A stretch of DNA of 11,632 nucleotides from Spirochaetota bacterium (GTDB lineage: Bacteria; Spirochaetota; UBA12135; COTS27; JAFLEE01): the NCBI GenBank assembly GCA_017302015.1, contig JAFLEE010000124.1, positions 1 through 11,632 of the forward strand. The letters are read 5' to 3'. Below the pieces are notes generated by a model. That model did no database searches. It was not told where the DNA came from and worked only from the letters and a program-made list of their open reading frames with translations. The translations under genes were made by a program, and so were the position numbers. Position 1 is the first letter of the stretch, and every line of letters starts with the position of its first letter. Below are positions 1-7,872 of the stretch, piece by piece.

Positions 1-98
1 CCGGCCAAACGCGCGCGGCGTTCCCGGTAGCGGCGGCGCGCCGCGGCGGGCGGCAGGCCCGCGTCGATGAAGAGCCCGGCATCGTTCTGGGGTTTCAT
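1..98 (-). CDS. N-terminal fragment of an unidentified protein (cut by window edge)
   Basis: An open frame starts with ATG at 98-96 and runs off the left edge, giving 32 visible residues. They begin MKPQNDAGLF and become very Arg/Ala-rich (for example AAARRRYRERRAR). The start codon overlaps the stop codon of the upstream peptidase gene in an ATGA arrangement, which suggests translational coupling and cotranscription. The upstream bases hold only a weak GGCGG as a possible ribosome site. No family can be recognised from this fragment: there is no signal peptide or membrane segment, and the basic stretch is not diagnostic. The case for a real gene rests on the 4-base overlap and the open frame, and the function is unknown. 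Confidence 0.5.
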   Translation of the reverse strand, partial: MKPQNDAGLFIDAGLPPAAARRRYRERRARLA

Positions 99-2125
99 GC
101 GAGGCCGCCATGGCGCAGGAGGGCTTCCGCATCGGGTTTGCGGCCGCGGAAGCGGATGAAGCAGGCCAGGAAATCGTCGCTGCCCCCCTTGGAAAGGATC
201 TCATCGAGGAACGCCTTCCCCGTCGGCGGGTCGAAGAGGCCCCGCTCTTCGAAGCGGGCGAAGGCGTCGGCGGCGAGCACTTCGGCCCACTTGTAACTGT
301 AATAGCCCGCCGCGTAGCCGCCCGCGAAGATGTGGGTGAACCCGTTCTGCATGCGCGCTTCGGGGGGCGGCGGGACCAGGGCCAGGGGTTCGCGCACCGA
401 ACGCACGAAGGCGTCGATCTCGAGGCCGCCCTCGTCCCCCCGGTATCGGGTATGGAGCCCCATATCGAGGAGGGCGAACTCCAATTGGCGCAGCATGGCC
501 ATGCCGGAGAGGAAGCGCCGGGCTTTTTTCATGCGCTCGAGCAGGTCTTCGGGGAGGGGTTCCCCGGTATCGACGTGCCCGCTGATGAGGCGGATGCCCT
601 CGGATTCCCAGGCCCAGTATTCCAGGAATTGGCTGGGCAGTTCCACCCCATCCCAGGGAACGCCGTTGATGCCGCTCAGGTCGAGTTCGTCGACGCGGGT
701 GAGCAGGTGGTGGAGCACGTGCCCCATCTCGTGGAAGAGGGTGGTGACCTCCTCGTGGGTCAGCAGCGCGGCCTTGCCCCCGACGGGCGGCGAAAAATTG
801 CACACCAGATGGGCCGCGGGGCGCTGGAGACCACGGGGGCCGCGCTTGCGCGAGATGAGGTCGTCCATCCAGGCGCCCCCGCGCTTATTCGGGCGGGCGT
901 GAAGGTCCATGTACACCCGCCCGACAAGGTCGCCGCCCGGATCGCGCAGGGCGAAGAGGCGCGCATCGGGGTGCCAGAGCCGGGCTGTCTCTTCCTCGAA
1001 GCGCACGCCGAAGAGCCGGCCCACGATCTCGAACAGGCCGTTTAGGACGCGCGGCAGGGGGAAATAAGGCTTCACCCGCTCATCGTCGATGTCGAGGGTT
1101 TCCTGGCGCAGGAGTTCGCTGTAATAAGCGAGGTCCCAGGCTTGGAGTTCCCCCGGGCTCCCCCGTTTCCCTTTGATCGCCTTCAGTTGCTCCAACTCGG
1201 CCATCGCGGCGGTGCGGCTTCGGCGGGCGAGTTCGGCGAGGAAGACCTCGACGGCCTCGGGGGATTCGGCCATCTTGGTCTCCAGGCTCAGATCGCCGAA
1301 ATGGCGGAAGCCCAGGAGGCCGGCCTGCTCCCCGCGCAGGGCGAGGATGCGGGCCATCACGGGGGTATTATCGCGATCGCCGCGGGTTCCACGGGTTTGG
1401 AAGGCCAGGTAGAGTTCTTTGCGCAAATCCTCACGTTGGGCGTACTTCATGAAGCCGATGAAGAAGGGGGCCTCCAGGGTGAGCTTCCATTTGGGCTCGC
1501 CGTTTTTCGCCTTGCCGTCGGCGACGGCGCGCTCGTGGGCCATGGCGAGGAAGCCGGGGGGCAGTCCGGCGACCTGGTCTTCCCGGTCGAGGAGGAGTTC
1601 GTAGGCGTTGGTGTCGTCGAGGACATGGTCGCTGAAGGTCGATTGGAGCACGGCGAGTTCGCCGGCGATTTCCGCGAAGCGCTTCTTTGGTCCAGGAGCG
1701 AGTTCAGCGCCGGCGAGGCGGAAATCCCGCAGGGCGTCTTCGATGAGTTTTTTGCGGGCGGGGGAGAGGCCGGCCCATTCGGGTCCCTTGCGGATGGCGT
1801 CGTAGACGCGGAAGAGCCGCTCATCTTGTTTCAGCCGGGTGAAATGCTCGGAGAGGAGGGGAAGGCCCTCATTGTAAGCCTTGCGCAGGGCCTCGTTATT
1901 GACCACCGCGTTCAAGTGGGCCACCGGATTCCAGGTGCGGGAGACGCTTTCGTTGACGTCGGAAAGGGGGAGGACGAATGAATCGAAGCGCGGCGCTTCC
2001 TGGGCGAAGAGGCGCTCCGCCCCAGCGCGGGCGGATTCCAGGGCCTCGTGGAGGGCGGGCAGGGCGTGCTCGGGGCGGATGTCGGCCCAATGGGGGAGGC
2101 CGGAATGGTCGCGGAGGGGGTTCAT
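95..2125 (-). CDS. prlC: M3-family zinc oligopeptidase (oligopeptidase A type)
   Basis: This 676-residue cytoplasmic metallopeptidase would hydrolyse short peptides, including signal-peptide fragments and proteasome-like degradation products. The length matches oligopeptidase A and other M3A enzymes (about 680). The zinc motif HEMGH is at residues 465-469, with His465 and His469 as ligands and Glu466 as general base. The third ligand is probably Glu495 in WDGVELPSQF, which aligns in spacing with the thimet oligopeptidase family. The C-terminal GGYAAGYYSYKW (602-613) is the substrate-binding tyrosine loop of the family. No signal peptide is seen. ATG at 2125 is the first usable start, because an in-frame TAA lies five codons upstream. 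There is no Shine-Dalgarno sequence, and a TAAAAT box ends six bases before the ATG, so the message may be leaderless. The stop overlaps the next minus-strand gene. Family assignment is firm. prlC, opdA and dcp-like names are all used for such proteins, so the symbol is less certain. Confidence 0.93.
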   Translation of the reverse strand: MNPLRDHSGLPHWADIRPEHALPALHEALESARAGAERLFAQEAPRFDSFVLPLSDVNESVSRTWNPVAHLNAVVNNEALRKAYNEGLPLLSEHFTRLKQDERLFRVYDAIRKGPEWAGLSPARKKLIEDALRDFRLAGAELAPGPKKRFAEIAGELAVLQSTFSDHVLDDTNAYELLLDREDQVAGLPPGFLAMAHERAVADGKAKNGEPKWKLTLEAPFFIGFMKYAQREDLRKELYLAFQTRGTRGDRDNTPVMARILALRGEQAGLLGFRHFGDLSLETKMAESPEAVEVFLAELARRSRTAAMAELEQLKAIKGKRGSPGELQAWDLAYYSELLRQETLDIDDERVKPYFPLPRVLNGLFEIVGRLFGVRFEEETARLWHPDARLFALRDPGGDLVGRVYMDLHARPNKRGGAWMDDLISRKRGPRGLQRPAAHLVCNFSPPVGGKAALLTHEEVTTLFHEMGHVLHHLLTRVDELDLSGINGVPWDGVELPSQFLEYWAWESEGIRLISGHVDTGEPLPEDLLERMKKARRFLSGMAMLRQLEFALLDMGLHTRYRGDEGGLEIDAFVRSVREPLALVPPPPEARMQNGFTHIFAGGYAAGYYSYKWAEVLAADAFARFEERGLFDPPTGKAFLDEILSKGGSDDFLACFIRFRGRKPDAEALLRHGGLA

Positions 2126-2131
2126 GGCGGG

Positions 2132-2161
2132 ATTTTAGCCTTCCGGGGCGTCCACGGTAAA
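2132..2161 (-). promoter_or_regulatory. Candidate promoter for the M3 peptidase (leaderless)
   Basis: Read on the minus strand, TAAAAT (2137-2132, 5 of 6 against TATAAT) is preceded by an 18-base spacer and TTTACC (2161-2156, 4 of 6 against TTGACA). The expected transcription start falls on or next to the ATG at 2125. No Shine-Dalgarno sequence lies between. The -35 overlaps the -10 of the opposing ugd promoter. This is a motif match only. Confidence 0.4.
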
Positions 2162-2163
2162 AT
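2134..2163 (+). promoter_or_regulatory. Candidate promoter for ugd-rfbB-rfbA (leaderless)
   Basis: TAAAAT (2158-2163) is preceded by an 18-base spacer and TTTAGC (2134-2139, 3 of 6 against TTGACA). It ends five bases before the ugd ATG, so a start six to eight bases downstream would begin the mRNA at the initiation codon itself. No Shine-Dalgarno sequence precedes ugd. The box mirrors the prlC promoter, and each weak -35 sits on the other's -10. This is the only available upstream space for a promoter of the three-gene operon unless it is read through from elsewhere. Confidence 0.4.
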
Positions 2164-2168
2164 CAGCC

Positions 2169-3479
2169 ATGAAAATCGCCATGATCGGGACCGGCTACGT
2201 CGGGCTCGTCAGCGGGACCTGCTTCGCGGATATGGGCCACGAAGTCACCTGCGTGGATATCGACGAGGCCAAGGTCGCCGCCCTGCGGGCCGGGAAGATC
2301 CCCATCTACGAGCACGGTCTCGAGCATCTGGTGCAAAGAAACGCGAAAGAAGGGCGGCTTTCCTTCACGTCCGACCTGAGCGCGGCCGTCAAGAACGCCA
2401 AGGCGGTCTTCATCGCCGTGGGCACCCCCCCGGGCGAGGACGGCTCCGCCGACCTCAAATACGTGCTCGCCGCCGCCAAGTCCATCGCCCAGGCCCTCGA
2501 CGGCTACAAGGTCGTCGTCAATAAATCCACCGTGCCCGTGGGCACGGGCGACCGCGTGGCCGCCCATATGAAGCAGTTCACCGCGCAAGCCTTCGACGTC
2601 GTGAGCAATCCCGAGTTCCTGAAAGAGGGGACGGCGGTGGACGATTTCATGCGCCCCGACCGGGTGGTCATCGGCGTGGAAAGCGACCGTTCCCGGGGCG
2701 TCATGGAAGATCTCTACGCGCCGTTCCTGCGCAATAACCACCCCATCCTGTTCATGGATATCCGCAGCGCCGAGATGACCAAGTACGCCTCCAACGCCAT
2801 GCTCGCGTCCCGCATCTCGTTCATGAACGAGGTGGCCAACCTCTGCGACGCCGTGGGCGCGGACATCGACCTCGTGCGCCGCGGGGTCGGCAGCGACCGG
2901 CGCATCGGCAGCGCCTTCCTCTACCCCGGCATCGGCTACGGCGGCTCCTGCTTCCCGAAGGACGTCAAGGCCCTGGTGCGCACAGCCGAGGACCACGGGC
3001 AGCCCTTCGAACTCCTGCGCGCCGTGGAGACGGTCAACGAGCGCCAGAAGCGCATCCTCCCCGCGAAGATCCGGGAGCATTTCGGGCCCGATCTCTCGGG
3101 GAAGACCTTCGCCGTTTGGGGGCTCGCCTTCAAGCCCGAGACCGACGATATCCGGGAATCCCCCGCCCTCGTCATCATCGAGGAACTCTTGGCGTCGGGC
3201 GCCCGGGTGCGCGCCAGCGACCCCGAGGCCATGAACGAGGTCCGCAAGGCCCTGGGCGGGCGCATCACCTACCACGAAGACGCCTACGCCGCCCTCGAGG
3301 GCGCCGACGCCCTCATCCTCTGCACCGAATGGAACGAGTTCCGGAACCCGGATTTTGAACGCATGAAAAAAGCCCTCAAACAGCCCGCCGTCTTCGACGG
3401 GCGCAACATCTATCGCCAGGCCATCGCCGGGAAGGGCTTCGCCTATTTCGGCATCGGCATCCGGCGGGTGGCCCCGTGA
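2169..3479 (+). CDS. ugd: UDP-glucose 6-dehydrogenase
   Basis: This 436-residue cytosolic enzyme oxidises UDP-glucose to UDP-glucuronate using two NAD+, a precursor for capsule, exopolysaccharide and lipopolysaccharide sugars. The N-terminal Rossmann fold opens with MKIAMIGTGYVGLVSG (GxGxxG). GTPPGEDGSADL and NPEFLKEGTAVDDF follow, both typical of the UDP-glucose/GDP-mannose dehydrogenase family. The catalytic cysteine is Cys261 in GYGGSCFPKD. The C-terminal UDP-binding domain includes the family's AVWGLAFKPETDDIRESPA. Length matches bacterial Ugd. The ATG is fixed by the conserved N-terminus. It lies five bases after a TAAAAT box with no Shine-Dalgarno sequence. It is the first gene of a three-gene operon, and its TGA overlaps the GTG start of rfbB. 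GDP-mannose dehydrogenase is the nearest alternative, but the overall pattern favours Ugd. Confidence 0.95.
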   Translation: MKIAMIGTGYVGLVSGTCFADMGHEVTCVDIDEAKVAALRAGKIPIYEHGLEHLVQRNAKEGRLSFTSDLSAAVKNAKAVFIAVGTPPGEDGSADLKYVLAAAKSIAQALDGYKVVVNKSTVPVGTGDRVAAHMKQFTAQAFDVVSNPEFLKEGTAVDDFMRPDRVVIGVESDRSRGVMEDLYAPFLRNNHPILFMDIRSAEMTKYASNAMLASRISFMNEVANLCDAVGADIDLVRRGVGSDRRIGSAFLYPGIGYGGSCFPKDVKALVRTAEDHGQPFELLRAVETVNERQKRILPAKIREHFGPDLSGKTFAVWGLAFKPETDDIRESPALVIIEELLASGARVRASDPEAMNEVRKALGGRITYHEDAYAALEGADALILCTEWNEFRNPDFERMKKALKQPAVFDGRNIYRQAIAGKGFAYFGIGIRRVAP

Positions 3480-4573
3480 GCGCGGCCCTCGACAAGCCCC
3501 GCAAATTGGGGACGCTCCTCGTCACCGGGGGGGCGGGCTTCATCGGCTCCCATTTCATCCGCCGCGTGCTCGACCGCACCGAGTTCACGGGGTCGGTCAT
3601 CAATTTCGACGCCCTCACCTACGCCGGCAATCCCGAATCCCTCGCCGACGTGGTCGAGAAGCACCGCAGCCGCTACCGTTTCGTCAAGGGCGACCTCGTG
3701 GACCGCGAGGCCGTGCGCCGCGTCTTCCAGGAACTCAAGCCCGACGCGGTGGTGCACTTCGCCGCCGAGAGCCATGTCGACCGCTCGATCCACGGTCCCG
3801 AGGCCTTCGTGAAGACGAATATCCTCGGAACTTTCAATCTCCTGGAGTCCGCCCGGGAGGCCTGGAAGGACCGCAGCGACGTCCTCTTCCACCACGTCTC
3901 CACCGACGAGGTCTTCGGCTCCCTGGGCGCCGAGGGTTTCTTCACCGAATCCACCCCCTACGATCCCCGAAGCCCCTACAGCGCGAGCAAGGCCGCCGCG
4001 GACCACCTGGTGCGCGCGGCCTGGCACACCTTCCACCTTCCCTACACCCTCACCAATTGCTCCAATAACTACGGCTCCCATTGCTTCCCCGAGAAGATGA
4101 TCCCGGTGATGGTGGAAAATATGCTGGCGGGGAAACCGCTGCCGGTCTACGGGGAAGGGAAGAACGTCCGGGAGTGGATCCACGTGGAGGACCACGTCGA
4201 CGGCATCTTCACCGTGATGACCCGGAGCAAGCCCGGCGAGACCTGGCTGCTCGGCAGCGGGGAGGAGCGCTGCAACCTCGACCTCGTCCACGCGCTCTGC
4301 GACCTGGCGGGCCCGCGCCTGGGCAAGACCGCCGCCGACATGAGGGCCCTCATCACCTTCGTCAAGGACCGCCCCGGCCACGATCACCGCTACGCCATCG
4401 ACGCCTCCCGCGTCAAGCGCGAACTCGGCTGGTCGCCCCGCTGGAACCTGGAGAAGGGCCTCGAGGCGACCTTCGATTGGTACCGCGCGAACCGCACCTG
4501 GGTCGAACGGGTGAAATCCGGCGCCTACCGCGACTGGATGAAGCAGAACTACGGCGAAAGGGGCCCTTCATGA
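3476..4573 (+). CDS. rfbB: dTDP-glucose 4,6-dehydratase
   Basis: This 365-residue extended short-chain dehydrogenase converts dTDP-glucose to dTDP-4-keto-6-deoxyglucose, the branch point for rhamnose and other deoxysugars. The NAD-binding GGAGFIGSH is at residues 18-26. Thr143-Asp144-Glu145 in VSTDEVFG and the YxxxK pair Tyr168/Lys172 in PYSASK are the catalytic set. The C-terminal [20 protein letters not shown] is characteristic of RmlB. The start is GTG at 3476, overlapping the ugd stop (GTGA), with no convincing Shine-Dalgarno sequence, so translation probably depends on coupling to ugd. A TTG at 3506 could also start the protein just before the Rossmann motif and cannot be excluded. The stop overlaps the rfbA start (ATGA). 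Also known as rmlB. Confidence 0.95.
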   Translation: MSAALDKPRKLGTLLVTGGAGFIGSHFIRRVLDRTEFTGSVINFDALTYAGNPESLADVVEKHRSRYRFVKGDLVDREAVRRVFQELKPDAVVHFAAESHVDRSIHGPEAFVKTNILGTFNLLESAREAWKDRSDVLFHHVSTDEVFGSLGAEGFFTESTPYDPRSPYSASKAAADHLVRAAWHTFHLPYTLTNCSNNYGSHCFPEKMIPVMVENMLAGKPLPVYGEGKNVREWIHVEDHVDGIFTVMTRSKPGETWLLGSGEERCNLDLVHALCDLAGPRLGKTAADMRALITFVKDRPGHDHRYAIDASRVKRELGWSPRWNLEKGLEATFDWYRANRTWVERVKSGAYRDWMKQNYGERGPS

Positions 4574-5453
4574 AAGGCATCATCCTCGCGGGCGGCAGCG
4601 GCACCCGCCTCTACCCGATCACCCGGGCGGTCTCCAAGCAATTGGTCCCCGTCTACGACAAGCCGATGATCTATTACCCGCTCTCGGTGCTCATGCTGGC
4701 GGGCATCCGCGAGGTGCTGGTCATCTCCACCCCCGAAGATACCGACCGCTTCCGCACCCTGCTGGGGGATGGCGGCGATTTGGGCATGCGCCTCTCCTAC
4801 GCGGTCCAGCCCAAGCCCGAGGGGCTCGCCCAGGCCTTCCATATCGGCGCCTCGTTCGTCGGCTCCGATCCCGTCGCCCTCGTGCTGGGCGATAATATCT
4901 TCTACGGCCAGGGCTTCAGCGAGATCCTCGAGCGGGCCGTGGAGCGCGTGGAGAAGCGGGGCGAGGCGGTGATATTCGGCTACGTGGTGAACAACCCCGA
5001 GGCCTACGGGGTCGCCACCCTCGGCCCCGACGGCCGCGTCGTCGGCATCGAAGAGAAGCCCGCCAATCCCAAGAGCCACCACGCCGTCGTCGGGCTCTAT
5101 TTCTATCCCCCCGAGGTCATCCCCACCGCCGCGGGGCTCAAACCCTCCGCCCGGGGCGAACTCGAGATCACCGACCTCAATAACCTGTTCATCGCCAAGG
5201 GCCGCCTCGCCATGGAGCCCCTGGGGAGGGGTTTCGCCTGGCTCGATACCGGCACCCACGAGTCGCTCCTCGAGGCGGGCCAATTCGTCGAGGTCATCGA
5301 AAAGCGCCAGGGGCTTAAGATCGCCTGCATCGAGGAGATCGCCTGGCGCAAGGGGTGGATCGACGATGCGTCGCTGCGGCGCGTGGCCGAGCCCATGAAG
5401 AAGAACCAATACGGCCAGTACCTGCTGCGGCTGCTCGAGCAGGGGAAGGGCGC

Positions 5454-5457
<4 letters not shown>
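4570..5457 (+). CDS. rfbA: Glucose-1-phosphate thymidylyltransferase
   Basis: This 295-residue nucleotidyltransferase joins glucose-1-phosphate and dTTP to make dTDP-glucose, the substrate of the preceding rfbB product. The signature GGSGTRLYP (8-16), with [12 protein letters not shown] (22-33) after it, is the nucleotide-binding site. LGDNIFYG contains metal-binding Asp108, and [18 protein letters not shown] and [12 protein letters not shown] are all RmlA hallmarks. The length matches the family (about 290). The frame is open far upstream, but the start is set at ATG 4570 because it begins exactly at the conserved N-terminus, overlaps the rfbB stop by four bases, and has GAAAGGGG six bases upstream (4556-4563). 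It is the last gene of the operon. Its TAG stop shares the palindrome CTAG with the stop of the convergent cyclase gene, and no terminator separates them. Neither rfbC nor rfbD is in the window. Also known as rmlA. Confidence 0.95.
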
Positions 5458-7289
<1,832 letters not shown>

Positions 7290-7297
7290 GTGTGGAA

Positions 7298-7302
7298 TCC
7301 CC
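7298..7302 (-). promoter_or_regulatory. Ribosome binding site deciding the cyclase start
   Basis: On the minus strand, GGGGA (7302-7298) stands eight bases before GTG 7289. It supports the GTG start directly ahead of the signal-anchor helix over upstream in-frame starts, which would add 55 low-quality residues before the membrane segment. Confidence 0.55.
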
Positions 7303-7330
7303 AAAAGACCCGCATTTCGCCTCTTCTTCG

Positions 7331-7338
7331 ATATCGGC
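7331..7338 (-). promoter_or_regulatory. Possible flagellar sigma-28 -10 element upstream of the cyclase
   Basis: The minus strand reads GCCGATAT, matching seven of eight positions of the sigma-28 (FliA) -10 consensus GCCGATAA. It lies about 42 bases before the cyclase GTG, so a transcript would have a leader of roughly 35 bases. The expected TAAA -35 is not at the right distance: the nearest TAAA is 23 bases upstream instead of about 15. Treat as a half-site only. Confidence 0.2.
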
Positions 7339-7414
7339 TCCCCAAAAAAAAGGATGACACCTTTAGCGGGTTTTCCCCATCGAAAAAAACGCTCAGCCCT
7401 TTTCCATCCGGGCC

Positions 7415-7448
7415 GAATTTGGGATGCAGGCCCATCCCGCGGGAATTC
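7415..7448 (+). repeat. Two-part inverted repeat in the flgN leader
   Basis: GGGATG (7421-7426) pairs with CATCCC (7433-7438) around a CAGGCC loop. Outside it, GAATT (7415-7419) pairs with AATTC (7444-7448), leaving an asymmetric internal loop of one and five bases. The total is 11 base pairs. A competing 10-base palindrome, TCCCGCGGGA (7435-7444), overlaps the right arm, so two structures are mutually exclusive. It ends 22 bases before the flgN ribosome site. It could be an mRNA structure or a protein operator; no T-run follows, so it is not a terminator. Confidence 0.4.
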
Positions 7449-7470
7449 ACCCACGGGAAGCCGCGACCCA

Positions 7471-7476
7471 AGAGGA
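7471..7476 (+). promoter_or_regulatory. Ribosome binding site deciding the flgN start
   Basis: AGAGGA lies four bases before ATG 7481. It favours this start over the in-frame ATG at 7424, which falls inside the leader inverted repeat and has no ribosome site. Confidence 0.6.
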
Positions 7477-7480
7477 TCCC

Positions 7481-7855
7481 ATGTCGCCCCAACGCATCCA
7501 CGACAAGATGACGAGCGTGCTCAACCGGCTCATCTGGGTGGAAGACTGCATCGCCCCCAGCCTCCAGCAGGCGGACGCTTTCCGCCTGGAGCGCTTGGAA
7601 GGCCTGCAGAATCGCCTGGTGGACGAGCTCCTGCGCCTTTCCCGCTACCTGCCGGACCTGCCCCAGGCCCTCCATGACCGGTTGCGCTCCCAAGTGCTAT
7701 TGCTGCGCCAGAAGCGGGACGGCAACGCCCGCCTGGTTTCCGAGACACGGGCCCTCTGCGAACGTTTCTTTGGGGAAGGAATGGACGCGGGATACCGGGC
7801 CGACGGGCGCCCCGCCGGGCGCGAAGCGCGGACCTTCGTCCGCATGACCGCCTAA
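7481..7855 (+). CDS. flgN: Probable FlgN-like flagellar export chaperone
   Basis: This is a 124-residue, almost wholly helical cytoplasmic protein with no signal or membrane segment. In known systems FlgN binds the C-terminal helices of FlgK and FlgL and delivers them to the flagellar type III secretion apparatus. Evidence here is mainly context: it is directly upstream of flgK (17-base gap), where flgN normally lies, and the size is close to FlgN (about 140). The pattern also fits. A leucine-rich amphipathic region runs over about 25-75 (LERLEGLQNRLVDELLRLSR), followed by a second helix with RQKRDGNARLVSETRALCERF, resembling the FlgN C-terminal helix with its conserved Asn. FlgN sequences are weakly conserved, so I cannot prove it by motif. 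The Arg-rich last 25 residues look disordered. ATG 7481 is preceded by AGAGGA. An unrelated small helical flagellar protein is the main alternative. Confidence 0.65.
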   Translation: MSPQRIHDKMTSVLNRLIWVEDCIAPSLQQADAFRLERLEGLQNRLVDELLRLSRYLPDLPQALHDRLRSQVLLLRQKRDGNARLVSETRALCERFFGEGMDAGYRADGRPAGREARTFVRMTA

Positions 7856-7872
7856 GCGGCGGGGAGCCCCCT

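Larger units (their letters stand above)
7290..7480. other. Divergent intergenic region between cyclase and flagellar operon
   Basis: This 191-bp region must carry the promoters of both divergent units. It is richer in A/T runs than its surroundings: A8 at 7344-7351 and A7 at 7383-7389 lie about 40 bases apart, roughly four helical turns, so the DNA could be bent. ATGACA at 7354-7359 resembles a -35 for the plus strand, but I find no good -10 after it. A sigma-28-like -10 faces the cyclase, and an inverted repeat sits in the flgN leader (both listed separately). I see no convincing sigma-54 element. Confidence 0.5.

Noticed and set aside
2163-3275. A 370-residue open frame antisense to ugd, and similar ones opposite rfbB, rfbA and the cyclase
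   Set aside because: Same compositional artefact; the sense proteins carry complete catalytic motifs throughout.
4081-4569. An upstream extension of rfbA overlapping rfbB in another frame
   Set aside because: The extension is Arg/Pro/Gly-rich frame-shadow sequence; the RmlA family starts exactly at MKGIILAGG, at ATG 4570 with a good ribosome site.
7383-7414. GCCC...GGGC followed by T7 on the minus strand as a terminator
   Set aside because: The stem is only four base pairs with a ten-base loop, and six bases separate it from the T-run; too weak to call.
7412-7419. GCCGAATT as a sigma-28 -10 for the flgN operon
   Set aside because: Only about five or six of eight positions match and there is no TAAA at the proper distance.
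7290-7454. A 55-residue N-terminal extension of the cyclase from ATG 7454
   Set aside because: It would place a basic, poorly structured segment before the signal-anchor helix, crosses the leader repeats and A/T runs, and has no ribosome site, whereas GTG 7289 has GGGGA upstream.
7290-7480. c-di-GMP (GEMM-type) riboswitch in the cyclase leader
   Set aside because: The A-rich and GGGGAAAACCC segments caught the eye, but the conserved GEMM core and paired arms are not present.
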